Part shown: positions 6,995 to 16,203 of the stretch, piece after piece
How positions within the stretch are numbered: the stretch's first letter is position 1
How the letters are laid out: every line of letters starts with the position of its first letter
DNA from: an uncultured Collinsella sp.
Lineage (GTDB): Bacteria; Actinomycetota; Coriobacteriia; Coriobacteriales; Coriobacteriaceae
Length of the DNA: 49,462 bases
Assembly: GCA_902494295.1 (NCBI GenBank)
Contig: CABUSL010000001.1
Span: forward strand, 1 to 49,462
Direction of reading: 5' to 3'
Translations under genes and position numbers: made by a program
Notes under the pieces: model-generated
Told to the model about the DNA's origin: nothing
The model's input: only the letters and a program-made list of their open reading frames with translations
Database searches by the model: none

Positions 6995-8020
6995 ATGGCA
7001 GTAAAGGTTGCTATTAACGGCTTCGGTCGCATCGGTCGTCTGGCTTTCCGTCAGATGTTCGGTCATGAGGGCTCCGAGATCGTCGCTATCAACGACCTCA
7101 CCTCTCCCGATATGCTCGCTTACCTGCTGAAGTACGACTCCACGCAGGGCAACTATGCTCGCGATCACGAGGTCGTTGCTGGCGAGGATTCCATCACCGT
7201 TGACGGCAAGGAGATCAAGATCTACAAGGAGGCCGACGCCAACAACCTGCCTTGGGGCGACCTCGACGTCGACGTCGTTCTCGAGTGCACCGGCTTCTAC
7301 ACCAGCAAGGCTAAGGCTCAGGCCCACATCGACGCTGGCGCCAAGAAGGTCGTCATCTCCGCTCCGGCTGGCAGCGATCTGCCCACCATCGTGTACAACG
7401 TCAACCATGAGACGCTGACCGCTGAGGACAACATCATCTCCGCTGCTTCCTGCACCACCAACTGCCTCGCCCCGATGGCCAAGGGTCTGAACGACTTCGC
7501 TCCCATCGTGTCCGGCATCATGACCACCATTCACGCCTGGACTGGCGACCAGATGCCGCTCGACGGCCCGCAGCGCAAGGGCAACAAGCGTCGTAGCCGC
7601 GCCTGCGCCGTTAACATCGTCCCCAACACCACCGGTGCTGCCAAGGCTATCGGCCTGGTTCTCCCCGAGCTCAACGGTAAGCTCATCGGTGCCGCCCAGC
7701 GCGTCCCGACGCCGACCGGCTCCATCACCAACCTCTACGCTGTCGTTGACAAGAAGGTCACCGTCGACGAGGTCAACGCCGCTATGAAGGCCTACGCTGC
7801 CACCATCTCCGAGACCTTCGGTTACAACGAGGACGACATCGTCTCCACCGACATCATCGGCGAGACCCACGGCTCCATCTTCGACGCCACTCAGACCATG
7901 TGCTCTGACCTCGGCAACGGCCAGACCCTCGTTCAGGTCACCTCTTGGTACGACAACGAGAACTCCTACACCTCTCAGATGGTCCGCACCATCAAGTACT
8001 TCGAGAAGTTCGTTGCTTAA
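6995..8020 (+). CDS. gap: Glyceraldehyde-3-phosphate dehydrogenase
   Basis: 341-aa type I GAPDH, cytosolic homotetramer oxidising glyceraldehyde-3-phosphate with NAD+ and phosphate. The N-terminal dinucleotide-binding motif INGFGRIGR is at residues 6-14. The catalytic Cys lies in SAASCTTNCLAP near residue 153, and the downstream His falls in the TTIHAWTGDQ block. Length is standard. ATG 6995 follows AAAGGAG at 7 nt; the open frame extends to 6893 but without a ribosome site. It is the first gene of the glycolytic cluster and is separated from pgk by a terminator-like hairpin, which fits the high gap expression common in anaerobes. Confidence 0.97.
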   Translation: MAVKVAINGFGRIGRLAFRQMFGHEGSEIVAINDLTSPDMLAYLLKYDSTQGNYARDHEVVAGEDSITVDGKEIKIYKEADANNLPWGDLDVDVVLECTGFYTSKAKAQAHIDAGAKKVVISAPAGSDLPTIVYNVNHETLTAEDNIISAASCTTNCLAPMAKGLNDFAPIVSGIMTTIHAWTGDQMPLDGPQRKGNKRRSRACAVNIVPNTTGAAKAIGLVLPELNGKLIGAAQRVPTPTGSITNLYAVVDKKVTVDEVNAAMKAYAATISETFGYNEDDIVSTDIIGETHGSIFDATQTMCSDLGNGQTLVQVTSWYDNENSYTSQMVRTIKYFEKFVA

Positions 8021-8058
8021 TTTAGCTTTTAGCGAATAGCTCGTTGAGCGTCTAAAGA

Positions 8059-8105
8059 AGGGCGCGGCCTTATAGGGCTTACACCCTAGGGTCGCGCCCT
8101 TTTTA
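8059..8105 (+). terminator. Terminator between gap and pgk
   Basis: AGGGCGCGGCC pairs with GGTCGCGCCCT (one wobble), followed by TTTTTAT. Only 55 bp remain before pgk, holding a second small hairpin and no clear promoter, so partial read-through from gap is likely. Confidence 0.85.
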
Positions 8106-8160
8106 TAAGAAATCGTCTGCCGTAATGGGAGGCAGACACGTACGAAAGGTAGAAGCAAAC

Positions 8161-9351
8161 ATGGCCTTTACCAAGAAGACCGTCCGCGACATCGATGTCG
8201 ACGGCAAGCGCGTTCTCGTCCGCGTTGACTTTAACGTGCCTATCAAGGATGGCGTCGTTGGCGACACCACCCGTATCAAGGCTGCCCTGCCCACCATCAA
8301 CTATCTCGTTGAGCACAATGCTCGCGTCATCCTCATGAGCCACCTCGGCCGTCCCGATGGCACCGGCTTCCAGCCCGAGCTGTCCCTCGAGCCCGTCGCC
8401 AAGAAGCTCGCCGAGCTCTCTGGTCTCGACGTTGCCTTTGTTGCCGACACTTACGGCGAGAAGGCTGCCGAGGCTGTCGCTGCCGTCGAGCCGGGCAAGG
8501 TCCTCGTTCTCGAGAACGTCCGCTTCGATAAGCGTGAGAAGAAGAACGATCCCGAGATCGCCAAGAAGCTCGCTTCCTATGGTGACGTCTTCGTTCTCGA
8601 TGCCTTCGGCACCGCTCACCGCGCCCAGGGTTCCGTCGTGGGCCCCGCCGCTTACCTGCCTGCCGTCGCCGGCTTCCTGCTCGAGAAGGAGGTCGACACG
8701 CTGACCGGCATCTTCGCCGAGCCCGAGCGCCCCTTCGTCGCCATCGTCGGCGGTTCCAAGGTTTCCTCCAAGATCGGCGTTCTCGATCACCTCATCGACT
8801 CCGCTGACACCCTGATCATCGGTGGCGGCATGGCCTACACCTTCTTCCTGGCTCAGGGCCTGTCCGTCGGTCAGTCCCTCAAGGAAGAGGACTGGGTCGA
8901 GCGCGCCGGCGAGATGCTCAAGAAGGCCGAGGAGAAGGGCGTCAAGATCCTGCTCCCCATCGACAACCGCGTTGCCGATCACTTTGGCGAGGACGCTGTC
9001 CCCGAGGTTGTCGCTTCCGACGCTATCCCCGACGATCGTGAGGGTATGGACATCGGTCCCAAGACCGAGGAGCTCTATGCCGAGGCCGTCAAGGGCGCCA
9101 AGACCGTGTTCTGGAACGGCCCCATGGGCGTCTTCGAGTTTGACAACTTTGCTCACGGCACCCAGGCTATCGCCGAGGCTGTCGCCGAGGCCGACTGCAC
9201 CTCGATCATCGGCGGTGGCGACTCTGTCGCAGCTGTCAACAAGTTCAACCTGGCCGACAAGATGAGCTGGATCTCCACCGGTGGTGGCGCTTCCATGGAG
9301 CTCGTCGAGGGTAAGGCCCTGCCCGGAGTGGAGGCGCTTCTCGATGCCTAA
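8161..9351 (+). CDS. pgk: Phosphoglycerate kinase
   Basis: 396-aa two-domain phosphoglycerate kinase making ATP from 1,3-bisphosphoglycerate. It has the family signature near the N-terminus (VLVRVDFNVPI), the substrate-binding LMSHLGRPDG, LENVRF, and the C-terminal nucleotide-binding IIGGGDSVAAV and STGGGASMELVEG. ATG 8161 is preceded by GAAAGG at 12 nt. Its stop overlaps the tpiA start by 8 bp, implying coupled translation. Confidence 0.97.
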   Translation: MAFTKKTVRDIDVDGKRVLVRVDFNVPIKDGVVGDTTRIKAALPTINYLVEHNARVILMSHLGRPDGTGFQPELSLEPVAKKLAELSGLDVAFVADTYGEKAAEAVAAVEPGKVLVLENVRFDKREKKNDPEIAKKLASYGDVFVLDAFGTAHRAQGSVVGPAAYLPAVAGFLLEKEVDTLTGIFAEPERPFVAIVGGSKVSSKIGVLDHLIDSADTLIIGGGMAYTFFLAQGLSVGQSLKEEDWVERAGEMLKKAEEKGVKILLPIDNRVADHFGEDAVPEVVASDAIPDDREGMDIGPKTEELYAEAVKGAKTVFWNGPMGVFEFDNFAHGTQAIAEAVAEADCTSIIGGGDSVAAVNKFNLADKMSWISTGGGASMELVEGKALPGVEALLDA

Positions 9352-10111
9352 TCGTACCCTTCTTATCGCTGGTAACTGGAAGATGAACAACGACGTCGCC
9401 GAGGCCGCCAAGCTCGCCGACGAGCTGGCTCAGGCTCTGCCCGAGGTTCCGGCTGGCGTCGAGGTGCTCGTCTGCCCTCCGACCATCGACATCACCACGG
9501 TTCATGACCGCATTCAGGCTGCCCCCATCGCCCTCGGTGCACAGAACGTGTACTGGGAGGCCAAGGGTGCCTTCACCGGTGAGTCCTCTTGCGACATGCT
9601 CAAGTCCGCTGGCTGCACCTACTGCATCATCGGCCACTCCGAGCGTCGTGACTACTTCCACGAGACCGACGAGGACCAGAACAAGAAGGCCAAGGCCCTC
9701 GTTGCCGCCGGTCTTGTTCCCGTCTTCTGCTGCGGCGAGTCCCTCGAGGTCCGCGAGGCTGGCACCTATGTCGAGCACGTCGTGAACCAGGTCAAGGCTG
9801 GCCTTGCTGGTCTTGAGATCACCTGCCCCAAGCAGGTCGTCGTCGCCTACGAGCCCATCTGGGCCATCGGCACCGGCAAGACCGCTACTGCTGAGGATGC
9901 TCAGGAGGTCTGCGGCGCTATCCGTGAGACCCTCAAGGAGATGTTTGGCGAGGAGCTCGCTAACGGCATCCGCGTTCTCTATGGTGGCTCTGCCAAGCCC
10001 GGCAACATCGCCGAGCTCGTCGCCAAGCCCGACGTTGACGGCGCCCTCGTGGGCGGCGCTTCGCTCAAGGCTGCCGACTTCGCCTCTATGGTCGTCAAGG
10101 CAGGCGAGTAG
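9344..10111 (+). CDS. tpiA: Triosephosphate isomerase
   Basis: 255-aa TIM-barrel enzyme interconverting dihydroxyacetone phosphate and glyceraldehyde-3-phosphate. GNWKMN carries the catalytic Lys near residue 13, IIGHSERR the catalytic His, and AYEPIWAIGTG the catalytic Glu; the C-terminal phosphate loop is LYGGSAKPGN. The ATG at 9344 lies inside the end of pgk and uses the GGAGTGGAGG purine stretch there. gpmI starts 6 bp downstream. Confidence 0.97.
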   Translation: MPNRTLLIAGNWKMNNDVAEAAKLADELAQALPEVPAGVEVLVCPPTIDITTVHDRIQAAPIALGAQNVYWEAKGAFTGESSCDMLKSAGCTYCIIGHSERRDYFHETDEDQNKKAKALVAAGLVPVFCCGESLEVREAGTYVEHVVNQVKAGLAGLEITCPKQVVVAYEPIWAIGTGKTATAEDAQEVCGAIRETLKEMFGEELANGIRVLYGGSAKPGNIAELVAKPDVDGALVGGASLKAADFASMVVKAGE

Positions 10112-10116
10112 GACAT

Positions 10117-11670
10117 ATGGCACAGCGTCATCTTCCTGCACTCCTGATCATCATGGACGGCTGCGGCCTTGCTCCGGCCGATGGCGAGAACGCCGTCGCC
10201 GCTGCCAAGACGCCCTTCCTTGATAGCCTGTACGAGAAGTATCCCCACACTACGCTCGGCGCTTCGGGCGAGGACGTGGGCCTTCCCGACGGTCAGATGG
10301 GCAACTCCGAGGTGGGTCACCTCAACATCGGTGCCGGCCGCATCGTGTTCCAGGAGCTTTCGCGCATCAACAACGCCATCAAGGATGGCTCCATCGCCAA
10401 GAACGAGGTCTTCGTCAAGGCTATGGACGACGTCAAGGCTGACGGCAAGACTCTCCACCTCATGGGCCTTATGAGCCCTGGCGGTGTTCATTCTCACATG
10501 AACCACGTCGAGGCTCTGGTCAAGATGGCTGCCGAGCATGGTGTCAAGACCGTTCGCGTCCACGCCTTCATGGATGGCCGCGACGTTGACCCGCAGTCCG
10601 GTGCCGGTTACATGAGTGAGTTCTGCGCCTTCCTGGCCAAGATTTCCGAGGAGACCGGTTGCGACGCTCGCGTTGCCACCGTCTCGGGCCGTTATTGGGC
10701 CATGGACCGCGATAATCGTTGGGAGCGCATCCAGCGCGCCTACGACGTCATGGTCAACGCTTCCGATGCCGATACCGACCCCGTTGCCGGTATCAAGGCC
10801 TACTACGAGAAAGACCCGCGCGGCGACGAGTTCGTCGAGCCCTTCGCTGCCCACAACGAGGGCATCCACGAGGGCGACGCGGCCATCTTCTTCAACTTCC
10901 GTCCCGACCGCGCTCGTCAGATGACCCGCGTGTTCACGGACAAGGAGTTCGACGGCTTTGAGCGCGAGCAGATCAAGCTTTCGCACTTTGTGACGATGAC
11001 CGAGTACGATCCGACGTTTGACGTCGAGGTCGCTTTCCCCAAGACGTTCCCCGAGAACGTCCTGGCCGACGTTATCGCCGCCAACGGCCTGAAGCAGCTG
11101 CACACCGCCGAGACCGAGAAGTACGCCCACGTGACGTTCTTCCTCAACGGCGGCATCGAGGAGCCCAAGGAGGGCGAGGAGCGCGTGCTCGTCGCTTCCC
11201 CCAAGGTCGCTACCTACGATCTGCAGCCTGAGATGAGCGCTCCCGAGGTTACTGAGAAGCTTGTCGCCGCCATCAACGAGGATCGCGCTGATTTCTACAT
11301 CGTGAACTTCGCGAACTGCGACATGGTTGGTCACACCGGTGTCTTCGACGCTGCCGTTAAGGCTGTCGAGGCTGTTGACGATGCCCTGTCCAAGGTTGTC
11401 CCGGCGATTCTCGCCAAGGGCGGCTTTGCACTGATTACCGCCGACCACGGCAACGCCGATCACATGTTTGACGTTGCTTCCGACGGTTCCAAGCATCCGT
11501 TTACGGCTCACACCACCAACCGCGTGCCGTTCATCATCGTTGATGAGAAGGCCAAGCTCTCCGGTATCGAGGACGGCCGTCTTTCCGATATCGCTCCGAC
11601 CATGCTCACCATGGCTGGTATTGAGCCTTCCGCCGAGATGACGGGCCGCGTGCTCGCTACCGAGGCCTAA
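10117..11670 (+). CDS. gpmI: 2,3-bisphosphoglycerate-independent phosphoglycerate mutase
   Basis: 517-aa cofactor-independent phosphoglycerate mutase of the alkaline phosphatase superfamily, needing Mn2+. Metal-binding IIMDGCG lies at the N-terminus, the phosphoserine nucleophile in DGQMGNSEVGH near residue 65, then HVDGRDVDP-like FMDGRDVDP, and the C-terminal metal ligands in NCDMVGHTG and ITADHGNADHM. Length is typical for iPGM. It is cotranscribed behind tpiA and followed by a strong terminator. Confidence 0.96.
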   Translation: MAQRHLPALLIIMDGCGLAPADGENAVAAAKTPFLDSLYEKYPHTTLGASGEDVGLPDGQMGNSEVGHLNIGAGRIVFQELSRINNAIKDGSIAKNEVFVKAMDDVKADGKTLHLMGLMSPGGVHSHMNHVEALVKMAAEHGVKTVRVHAFMDGRDVDPQSGAGYMSEFCAFLAKISEETGCDARVATVSGRYWAMDRDNRWERIQRAYDVMVNASDADTDPVAGIKAYYEKDPRGDEFVEPFAAHNEGIHEGDAAIFFNFRPDRARQMTRVFTDKEFDGFEREQIKLSHFVTMTEYDPTFDVEVAFPKTFPENVLADVIAANGLKQLHTAETEKYAHVTFFLNGGIEEPKEGEERVLVASPKVATYDLQPEMSAPEVTEKLVAAINEDRADFYIVNFANCDMVGHTGVFDAAVKAVEAVDDALSKVVPAILAKGGFALITADHGNADHMFDVASDGSKHPFTAHTTNRVPFIIVDEKAKLSGIEDGRLSDIAPTMLTMAGIEPSAEMTGRVLATEA

Positions 11671-11697
11671 TAGAAAACAAATACCGTTTTCTAGTAA

Positions 11698-11730
11698 GGG
11701 GGTTGTCCACAACCGGACAACCCCCTTTTT
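11698..11730 (+). terminator. Strong terminator after gpmI
   Basis: GGGGGTTGTCC and GGACAACCCCC form a perfect 11-bp stem with a 6-nt loop, followed by TTTTT. Confidence 0.95.
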
Positions 11731-11834
11731 GGTATTTCTGCCATTTCCACCCCGTCCTTGAGTGGCAGGTAGGGGAGAGCGGGGGATTGTGGTACAGTAC
11801 TGGAGTTTGAACTGTTCTATTAAGGAGCTTATCT

Positions 11835-12089
11835 ATGGGTCCGTTCCAGATTCTTCTGTTTGTCGTTTGGGCTGTTTCTGCCGTGGCGCTGACGATTCTC
11901 GTCCTGATGCATTCCGGTAAGGGTACCGGCGTTTCGGATATGATTGCCAGCTCGCTGTATAACTCCAGCTCTGCCACGGGCGTTATGGAGCAGAACCTTG
12001 ACCGCCTGACCGTCATCATGGCTGTCGTGTTTGCCGTGTGCGTCGTGCTGTGCATGTTCTTCTTTCCGCAGGGCATCGTGGGCTACTAA
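11835..12089 (+). CDS. secG: Preprotein translocase subunit SecG
   Basis: 84-aa SecG, the small accessory subunit of the SecYEG channel. Two membrane helices are visible (about residues 4-24 and 54-77), joined by the conserved glycine/serine-rich loop GKGTGVSDMI and a short segment before NLDRLT. ATG 11835 follows AAGGAG at 9 nt. Its place directly after glycolytic genes is common in Gram-positive bacteria. It has its own upstream and downstream terminators, so it is probably monocistronic. Confidence 0.93.
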   Translation: MGPFQILLFVVWAVSAVALTILVLMHSGKGTGVSDMIASSLYNSSSATGVMEQNLDRLTVIMAVVFAVCVVLCMFFFPQGIVGY

Positions 12090-12111
12090 TCACGAGCCGC
12101 ATAAATACTTG

Positions 12112-12142
12112 AAAAGGGTCCCGCAAGTGCGGGACCCTTTTT
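12112..12142 (+). terminator. Terminator after secG
   Basis: AAAAGGGTCCCGCA pairs with TGCGGGACCCTTTTT around a very small loop, followed by a T-run. Confidence 0.93.
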
Positions 12143-12255
12143 GTTTACATATTTGTAACAGAGTCAAAATATCCTCATATACTTCGCCCAACTAAAGAAA
12201 ATCTCGACCGTTAACCGGAATTAGCCCCAAATCGTGCATAAAATGCGCTACTGTA

Positions 12256-12284
12256 TTGCAATACGTTGGTCCGCTTTGTATAAC
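12256..12284 (+). promoter_or_regulatory. Promoter of the opp operon
   Basis: TTGCAA (-35, 12256-12261) and TATAAC (-10, 12279-12284) are separated by 17 bp. A dyad GGTCCGC...GCGGACC (about 12268-12301) brackets the -10 and could be an operator. Confidence 0.55.
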
Positions 12285-12380
12285 CAGCCAAAACGGCGGA
12301 CCGCGTTTGAATGGTTCGATTGGGCTGTCTTGACGTTGCCCGACCGAACTTACTTTGTCCTATCTCATAAGGAGGATGGC

Positions 12381-14057
12381 ATGGCTGATTCTATGTTCCA
12401 CCAGCCCGTTATGGGTCGTCGCGCCTTTGTTGGCGGCACCCTCGCTGCGAGCTCCATGGCTTTTCTTGCCGCATGCGGCAAGAAGGGCGGCGACGCTTCC
12501 GGTTCTGAGTCCGGTTCGACGCTGAACTTCTACATCAACAACCCGGTCTGCATCGACCCCTACAATGTCCAGGAGGACCAGGGCACTCAGGTCGAGTACC
12601 AGCTCTTTGACGCTCTGACCTCTTATGACGCCGAGAAGGGCGAGATCGTTCCGCTGGCTTGCGAGTCCTTCGAGGCCAACGACGACGCCACCGAGTTCAC
12701 CTTCAAGATCAAGAAGGCCAAGTTCCACAACGGTGACGACGTTACCTCCAAGTCCTTCAAGCTCGGTTGGGAGCGTCTGGTCAACACCAAGTCGGCCATC
12801 GCTACCGAGTACGGCCCTTCTGAGGTCTCCTATCACCTTTCCATGGTTGAGGGCTATGACGACCTGCTTGCCGGTAACGCCACCGAGCTCAGCGGTGTTA
12901 CTTGCCCCGACGATGAGACCCTCGTCGTCAAGCTGTCTTCCGCTTACGCCGACTTCCCCTTCGTCGCCTCTCACCCGGCTCTGTCCCCGGTTCCCGAGTG
13001 CGCCGAGTCCGATGCCAAGAGCTTCTATCTTGCACCGGTCGGTAACGGCCCGTTCATGATGGACGGCAAGTGGGAGGATGGTCAGGAGATCAACCTCAAG
13101 AAGTTCGACGATTACTATGGCGACAAGGCCAAGATCGATGGCATCCACTTCCAGGTCATCAAGGACATGGAGACCGCTTACAAGGAGTTCCAGGCCGGTA
13201 ACCTCGATGTCTGCGACGTTCCCGTTGCTCAGATCGACGCTGCCAAGAAGGATCGCGGCGTGTCCAAGGACGGCTACACCATGGGCGACGGCGAGCGCAT
13301 GCTGCTCGGTGCCGAGCCTTCCACCTACTATCTGACCTGCAACAACACGGCCGAGCCGTTCAACAACGCCGACCTGCGCAGGGGTATCTCCCTGGCCATC
13401 AACCGTGAGGCCATCTGCAAGACCATCTTCAAGGGTACCCGTACCCCCGCCGACGGCATTGTTCCTCCGGGCATCGATGGCTACAAGGAGGGCGCATGGG
13501 AGTTCTGCGAGTACAACGTTGATAAGGCCAACGAGTACCTCGACAAGGTTGCTCCCGCTGGCGCTAACGGCGACCGTGGCATTAGCGTGACCCTTTCCTA
13601 CAACCAGGACGGTGGTCACAAGGAGATCATGGAGTCCATCATCGGCGACCTCGCCAAGGTTGGCGTTACCGCTGTCTCCGATACCCCCGAGTGGTCTGCC
13701 CTGCTCGAGCAGTACCAGAACTTTAACTATCAGTTCGGTCGTCTGGGTTGGATTGCCGACTACCCGATCATGGACAACTTCCTGTATCCGCTGTTCCACT
13801 CCGACTCCCTCGGTGGCGACAACCGCTCCGGTTACAACAACCCCGAGTTCGACGCCAAGGTCGACGAGGCTCGTGCTATTGTTGACGACGAGGAGCGCGT
13901 CGCTAAGATGCAGGAGGCCGACGCAATGGTCGCTGCCGACTGCCCGGTCATCCCGATTATGTTCTACACGCACACCATCGTCGGCTCCGATCGCATCAAG
14001 CACCTCTATGTCGATCCGCAGAAGCATGCCGATCTGGGTACCGCTGAGCTCGCCTAA
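12381..14057 (+). CDS. oppA: Oligopeptide ABC transporter substrate-binding lipoprotein
   Basis: 558-aa SBP family 5 lipoprotein that captures peptides outside the membrane. The N-terminus has a twin-arginine-like GRRAFVGG followed by a hydrophobic stretch and the lipobox LAAC with Cys32. The body shows the family pattern, including LRRGISLAINREAI near residue 335 and the C-terminal DCPVIPIMFY. ATG 12381 follows AAGGAGG at 5 nt. It heads oppABCDF. The RR motif suggests export by the Tat route, which is inference. Dipeptide or other solute specificity is not readable. Confidence 0.9.
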   Translation: MADSMFHQPVMGRRAFVGGTLAASSMAFLAACGKKGGDASGSESGSTLNFYINNPVCIDPYNVQEDQGTQVEYQLFDALTSYDAEKGEIVPLACESFEANDDATEFTFKIKKAKFHNGDDVTSKSFKLGWERLVNTKSAIATEYGPSEVSYHLSMVEGYDDLLAGNATELSGVTCPDDETLVVKLSSAYADFPFVASHPALSPVPECAESDAKSFYLAPVGNGPFMMDGKWEDGQEINLKKFDDYYGDKAKIDGIHFQVIKDMETAYKEFQAGNLDVCDVPVAQIDAAKKDRGVSKDGYTMGDGERMLLGAEPSTYYLTCNNTAEPFNNADLRRGISLAINREAICKTIFKGTRTPADGIVPPGIDGYKEGAWEFCEYNVDKANEYLDKVAPAGANGDRGISVTLSYNQDGGHKEIMESIIGDLAKVGVTAVSDTPEWSALLEQYQNFNYQFGRLGWIADYPIMDNFLYPLFHSDSLGGDNRSGYNNPEFDAKVDEARAIVDDEERVAKMQEADAMVAADCPVIPIMFYTHTIVGSDRIKHLYVDPQKHADLGTAELA

Positions 14058-14153
14058 GAGTTTGCAGCTTCCGTGAGGGTCAAGTATTTACGTAGACCTC
14101 ATGGGAAACATACAGTTCTCCCTAACCTGGGGTAAACTGGCTGATGGTAATTT

Positions 14154-14183
14154 TGGGATGCCGGTCTGGCGATCGGCATCCCA
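14154..14183 (+). terminator. Intercistronic hairpin between oppA and oppB
   Basis: TGGGATGCCG pairs with CGGCATCCCA, followed only by TTTAGG. It is probably a partial terminator or 3'-end stabiliser that lets the binding protein be made in excess over the permeases. Confidence 0.6.
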
Positions 14184-14213
14184 TTTAGGTTAATCCCTAG
14201 ATAGGGGAGTGGT

Positions 14214-15251
14214 ATGGGTAAGTACATCGTTAAACGTGTGCTTCAGTTCATCCCGGTGTTTTTGGGCGTTACGCTGATTCTGTTCGCCCTCCAGAATATC
14301 GTGCCGGGAGATCCGATCAAGCTGATCGGTGGAGACAAGGCTCTGTCCCCCGAGGTGGAGCTTCAGCTTCGCGTCCGCTATCACCTGGTCCAGTCGGACG
14401 AGGACGGCAACGCGATTCTTGACGAGAACGGCGACCCCGTTCAAACGTCGCTCGTGGACCGTTATTTGTATTACATGAACGGCCTGCTTCATGGCGATCT
14501 GGGCAATTCGTATCAGCGTAAGCTGCCGGTTACGGAAATCTTTGCCCAGAAGTATCCGTATACGGTCAAACTTGCCGCGTGCGCCATCGTGCTCGAGGCA
14601 ATCATGGGTATCGGTGCGGGTATCATTTCGGCGGTAAAGCGTTATTCCTTCTGGGATATTTTGGTAACGCTCACCACGTCGATCCTCGTTGCCGTCCCGG
14701 CCTTCTGGCTCGGTATGTTGCTGCAACTGTTCTTTGGCGTCATCCTCAAGGACGCCACGGGCGGTGCATTCTCCATGCCGATCTCGGGTGCCGGTGGTTC
14801 CAGCTCTCAGTATCAGGATTGGATGCACTATGTGCTCCCGACCATTACGCTGGCTTCGGTTTCGACCGCTTACGCCGCCCGCATTATGCGCTCGCAGCTG
14901 CTCGACGTCATGAACCAGGATTACATCCGCACGGCAAAGGCCAAGGGTCTCTCCAATCGCGCGATCATCATCAAGCATGCGCTTAAGAATGCACTCATCC
15001 CCGTCGTTACCTATATTAGTGTCGACTTCGGTGGCATGCTTTCGGGCGCCATCCTGACCGAGACGGTCTTTAACTGGCCCGGTATCGGCTATGAGGTCTA
15101 TCGCGCCATTAGCATGCGTGACTGGCCCATCGTTATGGGCGGCGTTACGCTCATCGTCGTCGTCGTCATGGTGATCAACCTGCTCGTCGACATTAGCTAT
15201 GCATTCCTCGACCCGCGCATCCGCCTTGGCGGTCCGTCGGATAAGGCCTAA
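14214..15251 (+). CDS. oppB: Peptide ABC transporter permease OppB/DppB type
   Basis: 345-aa inner-membrane permease with six predicted helices, the first at about residues 10-30. The coupling EAA loop is visible as the YIRTAKAKGLSNRAIIIKHALKNALIP stretch near residue 240. A polar extracytoplasmic segment of about 70 residues follows the first helix, as in this family. ATG 14214 is preceded by GGGGAG. oppC begins 14 bp after the stop, so they form the heterodimeric channel together. Confidence 0.92.
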   Translation: MGKYIVKRVLQFIPVFLGVTLILFALQNIVPGDPIKLIGGDKALSPEVELQLRVRYHLVQSDEDGNAILDENGDPVQTSLVDRYLYYMNGLLHGDLGNSYQRKLPVTEIFAQKYPYTVKLAACAIVLEAIMGIGAGIISAVKRYSFWDILVTLTTSILVAVPAFWLGMLLQLFFGVILKDATGGAFSMPISGAGGSSSQYQDWMHYVLPTITLASVSTAYAARIMRSQLLDVMNQDYIRTAKAKGLSNRAIIIKHALKNALIPVVTYISVDFGGMLSGAILTETVFNWPGIGYEVYRAISMRDWPIVMGGVTLIVVVVMVINLLVDISYAFLDPRIRLGGPSDKA

Positions 15252-15265
15252 GGGAGGTACGTCTC

Positions 15266-16201
15266 ATGCAGGAAACTGATTCTCAGTCTCAGGAGCAGGC
15301 TACCGCCACCAAGGCCGCATCTGCTCCCGCCAAGTCCCGCACGCTGTGGGGCGACGCTTTCAAGCGTCTTCGTAAGAACAAGCTCGCCGTTATCGGTGTT
15401 TGCTGGATCATCATCGTCGTTGTGGTTGCCCTGACCGCAGATCTGTGGGCTAAGCCCTGGCTCGGTTCGCCGACGGCTTCCGACTCGACCACCATGGCCC
15501 AGACGTCGCTGATGGCTCCGTGTGCAGAGCACCCGTTTGGCACCGACGCCCTTGGTCGTGACATCCTCGTCCGCGTTATCTACGGTGCACGTGTTTCGCT
15601 GTCCGTCGGCATTATGGCCACCGCGATCTCCACGCTGATCGGTCTGGTCATGGGTGCTCTGGCGGGTTTCTACGGCGGCATCTGGGATACGATCATCATG
15701 CGCTGTGCGGACATCTTCCTGGCGTTCCCGTACGTGCTGTTCGTTGTCGCCATGATCGCCGTTATCGGCCGTGGTCTTCAGAACGTCTTTATCGCCATCG
15801 GTATTCTCGGCTGGCCTTCGATTGCGCGCGTCTTCCGCTCTGCAATCTTGACGGTCAAGGAAAACGACTATGTTGACGCTGCACGCGCGATGGGTGCATC
15901 TGATGCCCGTATCGTCGTGCGTCACATCTTCCCGAACTCCGTCGCCTCTATCGTGGTCTACGCAACCATGAACATTGGTGGCGCCATTCTGACCGAGTCC
16001 GCTCTGTCCTTCCTCGGCATGGGCGTTATTCCGCCTACGCCTTCGTGGGGCTCCATGATTCAGGACGGTCAGCAGTATCTTCTGACCGCTCCCTGGATGA
16101 TGATCATGCCCGGTCTGGCAATTCTCTCGACGGTGCTCGCCTTCACCCTGCTGGGTGACGGTCTGCGCGACGCCCTCGACGTCAAGATGAAGGACGCATA
16201 A
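15266..16201 (+). CDS. oppC: Peptide ABC transporter permease OppC/DppC type
   Basis: 311-aa permease, partner of OppB. An N-terminal cytoplasmic tail of about 30 residues (Ser/Ala/Gln-rich) precedes the first helix near residue 45. The conserved HPFGTDALGRDILVRVIYGARVSL block and the EAA loop (YVDAARAMGASDARIVVRHIFPN) are clear. It lies 2 bp before oppD. Confidence 0.93.
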   Translation: MQETDSQSQEQATATKAASAPAKSRTLWGDAFKRLRKNKLAVIGVCWIIIVVVVALTADLWAKPWLGSPTASDSTTMAQTSLMAPCAEHPFGTDALGRDILVRVIYGARVSLSVGIMATAISTLIGLVMGALAGFYGGIWDTIIMRCADIFLAFPYVLFVVAMIAVIGRGLQNVFIAIGILGWPSIARVFRSAILTVKENDYVDAARAMGASDARIVVRHIFPNSVASIVVYATMNIGGAILTESALSFLGMGVIPPTPSWGSMIQDGQQYLLTAPWMMIMPGLAILSTVLAFTLLGDGLRDALDVKMKDA

Positions 16202-16203
16202 GG